Positions 57,870-64,000 of a stretch of 64,000 nt of DNA are shown here, piece after piece; position 1 is the stretch's first letter, and every line of letters starts with the position of its first letter. A program made the position numbers and the translations under genes. The notes beneath the pieces were generated by a model. That model was not told the origin of the DNA. It ran no database searches and saw only the letters and a program-made list of their open reading frames with translations. The stretch comes from Erythrobacter aureus. Its GTDB lineage: Bacteria; Pseudomonadota; Alphaproteobacteria; Sphingomonadales; Sphingomonadaceae. The stretch spans positions 660,501 through 724,500 of the forward strand of contig NZ_CP031357.1 of NCBI RefSeq assembly GCF_003355455.1, in the 5' to 3' direction.

Positions 57870-57958
57870 GTGTTTCTGACCCAATCGCGATTGCCATGCT
57901 GTGCATCGCTTTCGCAGGATTGATAGTAAAGGTGATAGAGGTCGCTAACAAAATATGA
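57866..57958 (+). CDS. Possible 30-aa single-pass membrane peptide
   Basis: The peptide MSVSDPIAIAMLCIAFAGLI continues VKVIEVANKI. Residues ~7-24 form one hydrophobic helix, and AAGGA lies nine bases before the ATG. AT content is higher than in the surroundings. It lies between kynU and the convergent HNH gene, after a 17-codon ORF. I know no family; membrane mini-proteins of this size are real in bacteria. Confidence 0.45.
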   Translation: MSVSDPIAIAMLCIAFAGLIVKVIEVANKI

Positions 57959-57974
57959 CCCCTAAGCTGATGCC

Positions 57975-58583
57975 TCACGCCTCCAGTTCGATGTCCCAAT
58001 AGAGCCAGTCCCGCCAGGTTTCGTGCAAGTAGTTCGGCGGGAACTGCTTACCGTGCTGTTGCAATTGCCAATGCGTCGGGCGGATCGGTTTTGTGTAGAG
58101 CTGCATCCCGGCCTGCTTGGGCGTGCGGCCGCCCTTCTTCATGTTGCAGGGCGCGCAGGCCGTGGCGATGTTCTCCCATGTGGTCTTGCCGCCGAGGCGC
58201 CGCGGGACGACATGATCGAAGGTGAGGTTGTGCATGTCGCCGCAGAACTGGCAGCTGAAGCGGTCGCGCAGGAACACGTTGAAGCGCGTGAAGGCGGGAA
58301 ACTCGCTCGGTTTCACATATTGCTTCAGCGCGATCACGCTGGGGATCTTCATATCGAGCGAGGGGGAATGCACCTCGCGGTCATAGGTCGAAATCACGTC
58401 GACCCGATCGAGGAAGATGGCCTTGATCGCGGTCTGCCAGGGCCACAGGCTCAGCGGGTAATAGGAGAGGGGGGTGTAATCGGCATTGAGGACGAGCGAA
58501 GGGCACGACTGCAGATTGCGCGTCGGATCTTCCTCGGTACTTCGGAACCTAGCGGCCCGTTCCAGCAGTTCGGCCTTGAACAC
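57975..58583 (-). CDS. HNH endonuclease
   Basis: 202 residues. The HNH/zinc core is CQFCGDMHNLTFDHVVPRRLGG...ATACAPCNMKKGGRTP: two CxxC pairs, the DH and the N. The N-terminal ~90 residues (LVLNADYTPLSYYPLSLWPWQTAIKAIF) are conserved in the widespread alphaproteobacterial HNH gene of this size. Chromosomal housekeeping-type HNH; target unknown. Confidence 0.9.
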   Translation of the reverse strand: MFKAELLERAARFRSTEEDPTRNLQSCPSLVLNADYTPLSYYPLSLWPWQTAIKAIFLDRVDVISTYDREVHSPSLDMKIPSVIALKQYVKPSEFPAFTRFNVFLRDRFSCQFCGDMHNLTFDHVVPRRLGGKTTWENIATACAPCNMKKGGRTPKQAGMQLYTKPIRPTHWQLQQHGKQFPPNYLHETWRDWLYWDIELEA

Positions 58584-58721
58584 CTGTGCGTCCCTCCCGA
58601 TAGCTTCGAGAATGCATTTGCAAGGTAAAGCGTCAAGACTGTTACAGACAGGCTATCCACAGCCTTTCCACCGACTCGCTGCCTTTCACAGCAAGCGGAG
58701 CGCGGATGCGGCGGCTGGATC

Positions 58722-59564
58722 ATGGTGATTACGCGGTTCGCGCCCAGCCCCAATGGCCCGCTGCATCTCGGCCATGCCTATTCGGCGATCGTCGCGCATG
58801 ATCTGGCGCGCGAAGCTGGCGGCCGGTTCCTGCTGCGGATCGAGGATATCGACGGACCGCGATCGCGCCCTGAGCTTGCCGACGAGTTTCGCCGCGATCT
58901 CGAATGGCTGGGGCTCGAATGGGACGAGGTTCCCGCGCAATCGACCCGGCTGGCAACTTACGACAGGGCCGCAAACGAATTGCTCCGGCGCGGCTATCTC
59001 TATCCCTGCACCTGTACTCGGGCGGAAATCGAGGCACTGGAGCCGCGGCTGGGTTCGCAGGGCGCGATCTATCCGGGCACCTGCAAGGGGCGCCTGCTCG
59101 ATCCCGCCAAACCTGCCGCACTGCGGCTCGATGTCGATCGCGCCTTGGCAGAGGCAGGGGAGCTGGTTTGGGTAGACGAGCTCGCGGGGCCGCAGATCGC
59201 CGATCCGCGCGAGGCGGGCGATGTGGTGATCGTGCGCAAGGATGCGCCGGCGAGCTATCATCTCGCCGCGACGCTCGACGATGCGGCTGACGGGGTGACG
59301 CTGGTGACGCGCGGGGCCGATCTGTTTCCCGCAACGCATATACACCGGCTGCTGCAGGCGCTTCTCTGCCTGCCGGTGCCGCGCTGGCATCACCATGGGT
59401 TGCTGCTCGATCGGAGCGGGCAGAAGCTCGCCAAGCGCCGCGGATCGGGTGCTTCTGGCCTCGGGCTGGCGGACCGGCGACAGGGCGGGGAGAATGGACT
59501 GTTGCTTGCAGAACAACTGCGCTTGCACAGATTTCCGGCTGGTATTTCGCTGCTGAACGCCTAA
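58722..59564 (+). CDS. gluQRS: Glutamyl-Q tRNA(Asp) synthetase
   Basis: 280 residues, truncated GluRS-like. HIGH-type motif APSNPLHLGHA (APSPNGPLHLGHAYSA), zinc-site CTCTRAEIE and CKG, and the KMSKS-type KLAKRRG. It lacks the anticodon-binding domain, as expected; it attaches glutamate to queuosine in tRNA-Asp. queC in the same window serves the same modification pathway. Confidence 0.93.
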   Translation: MVITRFAPSPNGPLHLGHAYSAIVAHDLAREAGGRFLLRIEDIDGPRSRPELADEFRRDLEWLGLEWDEVPAQSTRLATYDRAANELLRRGYLYPCTCTRAEIEALEPRLGSQGAIYPGTCKGRLLDPAKPAALRLDVDRALAEAGELVWVDELAGPQIADPREAGDVVIVRKDAPASYHLAATLDDAADGVTLVTRGADLFPATHIHRLLQALLCLPVPRWHHHGLLLDRSGQKLAKRRGSGASGLGLADRRQGGENGLLLAEQLRLHRFPAGISLLNA

Positions 59565-59576
59565 ACCCGCTGGGCT

Positions 59577-59807
59577 ATGACAACATTCCTCACCATCCTT
59601 CTCGTCATCATGATGGTCCTCGTGGTGGCTTCGCTGATCCGTGGGATCATCGCTTTCATGAAGAGCACCAAGATCGATCTGGAGAGCGGGGAACAGACCG
59701 ACGCGACCGATATGCAGCTGGCGCAGAACAGGATGATGTTCGCCCGCATCAAATATCAGGCTCTGGCGGTCGTGGTGGTCGCGGTGCTCCTCGCCATCGC
59801 TAACTGA
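59577..59807 (+). CDS. HIG1 domain / twin transmembrane protein
   Basis: 76 residues with two membrane helices (LTILLVIMMVLVVASLIRGI and ALAVVVVAVLLAIA) and the HIG1 motif MQLAQNRMMFARIKYQALA between them. Bacterial HIG1 proteins are linked to respiratory complexes. It lies 12 bases after gluQRS. Confidence 0.88.
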   Translation: MTTFLTILLVIMMVLVVASLIRGIIAFMKSTKIDLESGEQTDATDMQLAQNRMMFARIKYQALAVVVVAVLLAIAN

Positions 59808-59820
59808 TCCACAACGCGGC

Positions 59821-60399
59821 GTGGTCAAGCTCAACAAGATCTACACCCGTACCGGCGACGATGGCACCACGGGCTTGGTCGACGGGTCGCGTCTGCCCAA
59901 GCACGATGCGCGCATGGAAGCGATCGGCGCGGTGGACGAAGCCAATTCTGCGGTAGGGCTGGCGGCGGTCGCATGGGCGCAGAGCGCGTTTGCCGAGCCG
60001 CTTTACCGCATCCAGAACGATCTGTTCGACCTTGGTGCCGACCTTGCGACACCGGCCGCCGAAGATGACGACTTCGCGCCTTCTGAGATGGTTCTCCGAA
60101 TTGTTTCCGCGCAGGTCGAATGGCTGGAAAAAGCCATCGACGCGGCCAATGCGCGGCTCGAACCCCTGACCAGCTTCGTCCTGCCCGGCGGGAGCGAAGT
60201 CGCGGCGCGCCTCCACTTGGCCCGGGCTGCGGTCCGCCGCGCCGAACGAGCGATGACGGCGATGGCTTCGCAGTCGCTGACCAACCCGCAGGCGCTCGCC
60301 TATATCAACCGTCTGTCGGATTATCTCTTCGTGCTTGCCCGCGTGGCAAATGACGACGGGCGCGCCGACGTGAAGTGGATCCCCGGCGCCAACCGGTAG
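59821..60399 (+). CDS. Cob(I)alamin adenosyltransferase, PduO type
   Basis: 192 residues from a GTG at 59821. KIYTRTGDDGTTGLVDGSRLPKHD, GAVDEANSAVGLA and RRAERAM...NRLSDYLFVLAR are the PduO-type ATP:cobalamin adenosyltransferase signatures, with the ATP and cob(II)alamin sites intact. It makes adenosylcobalamin. It lies 13 bases after the HIG1 gene. Confidence 0.93.
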   Translation: MVKLNKIYTRTGDDGTTGLVDGSRLPKHDARMEAIGAVDEANSAVGLAAVAWAQSAFAEPLYRIQNDLFDLGADLATPAAEDDDFAPSEMVLRIVSAQVEWLEKAIDAANARLEPLTSFVLPGGSEVAARLHLARAAVRRAERAMTAMASQSLTNPQALAYINRLSDYLFVLARVANDDGRADVKWIPGANR

Positions 60400-60427
60400 T
60401 CGGAATTTGTGCCATCCAGGCCTGCTC

Positions 60428-60456
60428 CGTCACACCGGCCTCGGTCCGGTGTGACG
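60428..60456. repeat. Perfect hairpin between cobalamin adenosyltransferase and HAD genes
   Basis: CGTCACACCGG (60428-60438) and CCGGTGTGACG (60446-60456), perfect 11-bp arms with a 7-base loop. No T run; likely REP-like. Confidence 0.7.
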
Positions 60457-60539
60457 ATCGCAAAAGGGGCGCCGTCTGTGCCGGTCGGTCATGCCTGCCG
60501 GGAAGGCGCTGGTATTGTCGCCGCACGCCCGTTAGACCG

Positions 60540-60553
60540 CGCACTTTGCTGCA
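60540..60553 (+). promoter_or_regulatory. Shared box CGCACTTTGCTGCA
   Basis: These 14 bases are identical to 13032-13045 in the glnK promoter, and both are followed two bases later by TGCGAA. Here the -24 GG of a sigma-54 promoter is absent. It lies 19 bases before the dehydrogenase start. Confidence 0.35.
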
Positions 60554-60572
60554 CATGCGAAGGGAAATCTCG

Positions 60573-61445
60573 ATGAACAAGACGGTCGCCATTATCGGTG
60601 CGGGGCAGATGGGTTCCGGCATTGCGCAAACCGTGGCCGCTCACGGCATGGATGTGCTGCTGGCCGATATAAGCCTCGATGTCGCCGAGAAGGCGCATGC
60701 GGGCATCGACAAGGCGCTCGGCAAGCTGGTGGGCAAGGGCAAGATCGAGATTGCCGATGCCGAAGCGACACTGAAGCGCATCACGCCAGTTGCCGATTAT
60801 GCGCCGATGAAGGATGCCACCCTGATCGTCGAGGCAGCGACCGAAAAGGAAGAGGTCAAGAAGACCATTTTGGAGAAAGCTGGCGAATTCCTCGCCCCCG
60901 ACGCGATCATGGCCTCCAATACCAGCTCGATCCCAATCACCCGCATGGCCAACTACTCGCCTGATCCGGCACGTTTTATCGGTTTGCACTTCTTCAACCC
61001 GGTCCCGATCATGGGACTGATCGAGGTCATCCCCGGCCTTGCCACGGCGCAGACGACAACCGACAAGACCGTGGCCTTTGCGGAAGGGCTGGGCAAGGAA
61101 GTGGTGCTGAGCCAGGACGAGCCCGGCTTCGTCGTCAACCGCATCCTGCTGCCGATGATCAACGAAGCGGTCTTCGTGCTCGGCCAGTCGACCGCCGGGA
61201 TCGAGGATATCGACAAGGGCTGCCGCCTCGGCCTCAATCATCCGATGGGGCCATTGCAGCTTGCCGATTTCGTCGGGCTCGACACCTGCCTCGACATTGT
61301 CATGGTGCTCTACAACACCACGGGCGACAGCAAATACCGGCCCGCGCCGCTGCTGGTGAAATATGTCGAAGCAGGCTGGCTCGGTCGCAAGACCGGCCGC
61401 GGTTTCTACGACTATTCGGGCGAAGTGCCGGTCCCGACGCGTTAG
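60573..61445 (+). CDS. 3-hydroxybutyryl-CoA dehydrogenase
   Basis: 290 residues. Rossmann motif IIGAGQMGSGIAQT near the N-terminus; SNTSSIPITRMA, the catalytic His in GLHFFNPVPIMGLIEVI, and DEPGFVVNRILLPMINEA are family hallmarks. It oxidises (S)-3-hydroxybutyryl-CoA to acetoacetyl-CoA with NAD(P). Start MNKTVAIIGAG has AAGGGAAA upstream. Confidence 0.95.
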   Translation: MNKTVAIIGAGQMGSGIAQTVAAHGMDVLLADISLDVAEKAHAGIDKALGKLVGKGKIEIADAEATLKRITPVADYAPMKDATLIVEAATEKEEVKKTILEKAGEFLAPDAIMASNTSSIPITRMANYSPDPARFIGLHFFNPVPIMGLIEVIPGLATAQTTTDKTVAFAEGLGKEVVLSQDEPGFVVNRILLPMINEAVFVLGQSTAGIEDIDKGCRLGLNHPMGPLQLADFVGLDTCLDIVMVLYNTTGDSKYRPAPLLVKYVEAGWLGRKTGRGFYDYSGEVPVPTR

Positions 61446-61465
61446 TTTGCTCGCCTGACGGCTCG

Positions 61466-61548
61466 GCTGTTCCATCCCGCTCCCCCTCCCGACCACCCAA
61501 TCAGGATGATGCTGTGGGTGGCCGGGAGGGGGAGCGGGCTGGAACAGC
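61466..61548. repeat. Long near-perfect inverted repeat
   Basis: 34-base arms (61466-61499, 61515-61548) with two mismatches and a 15-base loop; the arms are C- and G-rich (CCGCTCCCCCTCCC). It lies 20 bases after the dehydrogenase stop. A GGCAC-CGAA-GTGCC hairpin follows at 61608-61621. Confidence 0.9.
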
Positions 61549-61700
61549 AAGGTCGGGACGGACGTCACGACCGCACTCATAAAAAGCTCCGGATGGGGCG
61601 ACGGCTGGCACCGAAGTGCCGGACGAGCGACCGGCCCGCATCCAACAAATAACGGAACTCCAGGCCCCGCTCCCCGTTTCTCCTCCAAAGGAGATATTCA

Positions 61701-62045
61701 ATGAGTACCACCAAGCCCGAGAGCCAGGAAATGCGCCAGTCCGGCCTTGCCCCGGAAACGCATAATGATGAGCAGGACGATCACCGTAGCCAGGCGCAGG
61801 AAGTCGCCGAGCAGGCGCGGGAGGTGACGTCCGAGACAGGCTCGCCGACCGAGAGCATCAAGAGCGACAGATCGTCGGGCCTGATGGGCGATTCCACGCA
61901 GGATACGGTCGATCACATGCGCGACATGGAAAGCTCGGGCCGGATCGACATGGATGCCTATACCGGCGAGCCGAACCACGACGACAATGTCGACAAATAC
62001 GGCAAGGCGCGCAAACCCGACGGGTTGCGCGGCGACGGTGGCTGA
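61701..62045 (+). CDS. Hydrophilic hypothetical protein, 114 aa
   Basis: Strongly charged and probably disordered: many Ser, Glu, Asp, Gln and few hydrophobics. The ATG has an AAAGGAGA site, so it is expressed. The end GEPNHDDNVDKYGKARKPDG is reminiscent of small proteins common in sphingomonads. Function unknown. Convergent with, and ending next to, the DUF202 gene. Confidence 0.75.
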   Translation: MSTTKPESQEMRQSGLAPETHNDEQDDHRSQAQEVAEQAREVTSETGSPTESIKSDRSSGLMGDSTQDTVDHMRDMESSGRIDMDAYTGEPNHDDNVDKYGKARKPDGLRGDGG

Positions 62046-62453
62046 TTATTCGATCGAGCCGTCGTTCAGGATCCAAAGGCCGGCGGTTAGAACCGCCGAG
62101 CCGGTGGCAACGGCGTAGGCCATAAGTTTGAAATTCGGAGTCGAGATTGCTTCGAATTCATGCGGATCGAGCCGGGCGAGCGTTTTGCAGGCGCGTCGCT
62201 CGGCGGTGATGGCCAGCCAGCCGCCGCCCACGATGAAAACCGTGGCGATGGCTCTGGCTAGCCAAGGCGGCTCGAAATCTCCAAAAACAGCGCGAAAACC
62301 TAGGCCAATACCGATGGCCGCAAAGGCCGTCCGCATCCAGCCTGCAAAGGTGCGCTCCATCGCCATGATGTTGCGATCTTCGGCAAGGTCGGTGCGAAAT
62401 TCCGCCCATTGCGTCGATTTATCGGGGCTATCCGGGGGATCGTCCTGCGCCAT
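62046..62453 (-). CDS. DUF202 (YidH-like) membrane protein
   Basis: 135 residues with three membrane helices: FAGWMRTAFAAIGIGLGFRAVF, ARAIATVFIVGGGWLAIT and KLMAYAVATGSAVLTAGLWIL. The DUF202 signature DLAEDRNIMAMERTFAGWMRT is near residue 25. Function unknown. Confidence 0.88.
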   Translation of the reverse strand: MAQDDPPDSPDKSTQWAEFRTDLAEDRNIMAMERTFAGWMRTAFAAIGIGLGFRAVFGDFEPPWLARAIATVFIVGGGWLAITAERRACKTLARLDPHEFEAISTPNFKLMAYAVATGSAVLTAGLWILNDGSIE

Positions 62454-62495
62454 GACGTGTCAATGGGCGAAAGGCCGCGCCGGTTCCGGCGTCAT

Positions 62496-62900
62496 CTATC
62501 GCACCTCTTCCGCAATGACAGGTTCTTCATCCGGTGCGGCCCTGGGGGCTCGTCCGTTAGGTGGTCCCACCATGGGCATGGCGTCGCCGGTCAAATGGCT
62601 GTGGTCGATCGTTTCTGGCTCGAATGGCTGGGGGTTGGCCGGACCGGTGGTGTCATTTTCGGCATACCAGGTGGACAGCGCCTGGTCGTTGCGTTGCACT
62701 TGCCGGGTTCCAGGCCCGGGCCATTCATCCCCGCTTGCGGGCTGCGCCCCCGCAGCCCGGCCCTCAATGGGCGGCGCGTCGCCCAGTTGGCCGATCACGC
62801 CGGGATCGTCTTCCCCGCCAATCAGCAGCGCCACGGCCACCAGAAACGCGCCAACCAAGGCCAGCTTCTTGACCAGTCCGGGAGGAAATTCCTGATCCAT
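62496..62900 (-). CDS. Hypothetical membrane-anchored protein, 134 aa
   Basis: One N-terminal helix (LVKKLALVGAFLVAVALLIGG), then ~110 polar, Pro/Gly/Glu-rich residues likely exposed to the periplasm and disordered. I do not recognise a family. It lies 25 bases after mutS, on the same strand, so it is probably transcribed with it. Confidence 0.6.
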   Translation of the reverse strand: MDQEFPPGLVKKLALVGAFLVAVALLIGGEDDPGVIGQLGDAPPIEGRAAGAQPASGDEWPGPGTRQVQRNDQALSTWYAENDTTGPANPQPFEPETIDHSHLTGDAMPMVGPPNGRAPRAAPDEEPVIAEEVR

Positions 62901-62925
62901 GGCCGCAGATCGTAGCGGATGGGGG

Positions 62926-64000
62926 TTAAGCGTCTGTTGCTGCGGCTTGCGCCTTCAAGGCATACAGCGTTTCGAGCGCCTCTCGCGGCGAAAGTGAATC
63001 GACATCGATTGCCTCCACCGCCGCATGTAGCGGATCCTCCTCGGCCTCCTCCATCTGCGCAGTGACCGCGAAGAGCGGCAGTTCGCCAAGGCCCGCCGCG
63101 AGCCCGCCGGTAGCCTCGCGGCCTTTCTCGAGCTTGTCGAGCACCGCCTTGGCGCGTTTGATAACCGGCGCGGGTACGCCCGCCAGCTTCGCGACCGACA
63201 GGCCGTAGCTGCGGTCCGCCGCGCCCCTGGCCAGTTCGTGCAGAAGCACCAGATCGCCCTTCCATTCGCGCGCACGGACATGGTGCAGGCTCAGCGCATC
63301 GCAGGTGTCGGCGAGGCGGCTGAGTTCGTGATAGTGCGTCGCGAACAGGCAGCGGCACCGCAGTTGCTCGTGCACCGCCTCGACCACCGCCCAGGCCAGC
63401 GCCATCCCGTCATAGGTCGAGGTGCCGCGCCCGACTTCGTCGAGAATGACGAAGCTACGCTCTGTCGCCTGCGAAAGGATCGCTGCGGTTTCGACCATCT
63501 CCACCATGAAGGTCGAGCGGCCGCGCGCAAGGTTGTCGCTCGCGCCCACCCGGCTGAACAGGCGATCGGCTAGCCCGATCCGCGCTTTGGTCGCGGGCAC
63601 GAAGCTTCCCGCCTGGGCGAGCAGCATGATCAATGCGTTCTGCCGCAGAAAGGTCGATTTGCCGCCCATGTTCGGGCCGCCGATCAGCCATAGCCGGTCG
63701 TCCGGCCCGAGCGTGCAGTCGTTGGCGACGAAGCGTTCGCCGGTTTTGGCCAGCGCCTGTTCGACCACCGGGTGCCGTCCGCCGCTGACCTCAAGGCAAG
63801 GCTCGTCGAGGATTTCGGGTCGAGTCCAGTCGCCTTCGGCTGCGCGTTCGGCGAGCGCTGCGGATACGTCGATCCGCGCCAGCGCAGCGGCCGTTGCGGC
63901 GATAGCCTCGCGTGCGTCTATCACTTCGCCGACAAGGCGGTCGAAATGCGTCTCTTCGGCCGCCAGCGCATGCGCCCCGGCCTCCGCGATCCGCGAGGCT
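62926..64000 (-). CDS. mutS: DNA mismatch repair protein MutS (C-terminal part; 5' end outside window)
   Basis: The frame is open to the right edge, so the start lies beyond. Present: the end of the clamp/lever, then the ATPase with Walker A GGPNMGGKSTFLRQ, the ABC-like STFMVEMVETAAIL, Walker B SFVILDEVGRGTSTYDG and the conserved ATHYHELSRLAD. The C-terminal dimer region ends LSPREALETLYALKAQAA. It recognises mismatches and acts with MutL. Confidence 0.96.
   Translation of the reverse strand, partial: ASRIAEAGAHALAAEETHFDRLVGEVIDAREAIAATAAALARIDVSAALAERAAEGDWTRPEILDEPCLEVSGGRHPVVEQALAKTGERFVANDCTLGPDDRLWLIGGPNMGGKSTFLRQNALIMLLAQAGSFVPATKARIGLADRLFSRVGASDNLARGRSTFMVEMVETAAILSQATERSFVILDEVGRGTSTYDGMALAWAVVEAVHEQLRCRCLFATHYHELSRLADTCDALSLHHVRAREWKGDLVLLHELARGAADRSYGLSVAKLAGVPAPVIKRAKAVLDKLEKGREATGGLAAGLGELPLFAVTAQMEEAEEDPLHAAVEAIDVDSLSPREALETLYALKAQAAATDA

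Noticed and set aside
59400..59564. Frameshift near the end of gluQRS
   Set aside because: The C-terminal segment (LADRRQGGENGLLLAEQLR) still fits the family ending and the total length is normal.
1..64000. tRNA, rRNA or known riboswitch
   Set aside because: I looked for cloverleaf-like and common riboswitch patterns and found none I could support; a covariance-model scan would settle it.

Overview
The window is GC-rich chromosomal DNA from an alphaproteobacterium, most likely a sphingomonad of the Erythrobacteraceae type. The pointers are a serine palmitoyltransferase next to its own acyl carrier protein (sphingolipid synthesis), a DivK-type response regulator, an alphaproteobacterial DksA without zinc-finger cysteines, DUF2793/DUF6127/DUF3572 genes, and a gene transfer agent (GTA) cluster of the RcGTA type. 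I found no tRNA, rRNA, CRISPR array or transposase. The genus is inference; the order is better supported.

Layout. 1-13 kb: the end of a histidinol-phosphatase-like gene, a small unknown gene, an SDR, rpmI-rplT with promoter and terminator, two tandem AraC regulators, pheS-pheT coupled to a second SDR, prfC, and an alpha/beta hydrolase - PNPOx - endonuclease/exonuclease/phosphatase set. 13-14.9 kb: glnK-amtB behind a near-perfect sigma-54 promoter. 14.9-29.4 kb: metabolic and envelope genes (GMC oxidoreductase, sterol desaturase family, M20 amidohydrolase, TerC, double cold-shock protein, argD-argF-hslO, queC-MFS, sodC, OmpA).

29.6-45.3 kb: a GTA cluster on the minus strand, read from 45.3 down to 29.6 kb: small terminase, large terminase, portal, DUF6127, prohead protease, capsid, connector genes, tail genes, tape measure, a fused distal-tail protein, hub, NlpC/P60 peptidase, tail-tip protein, DUF2793. 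There is no integrase, repressor or lysis gene, so it looks like a domesticated GTA and not a prophage. Nearly every gap between its genes holds repeat DNA. Four gaps carry a ~230-290 bp mosaic of hairpins whose stems differ between copies yet stay paired. Two sites carry a C/T-rich palindrome unit and one gap an inverted pair of a related palindrome. The portal-terminase gap holds a GIY-YIG endonuclease gene in the opposite orientation, bracketed by two REPIN-like inverted palindrome pairs. This is the most unusual part of the window.

45.4-64 kb: YqaA-type DedA protein, sphingolipid genes (spt with acp), divK, a HAD-RidA-GDPD-FemAB-like coupled set, dksA, PilZ, an oligopeptide-type binding protein, the kynABU tryptophan-to-anthranilate operon, two tandem mini-ORFs with a 30-residue membrane peptide, HNH endonuclease, gluQRS, HIG1, cobalamin adenosyltransferase, 3-hydroxyacyl-CoA dehydrogenase, small unknown proteins, and the 3' part of mutS at the right edge.

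Family assignments come from reading the translations and recognising motifs; no database search was run. Many genes overlap by ATGA or GTGA, so translational coupling is common here.
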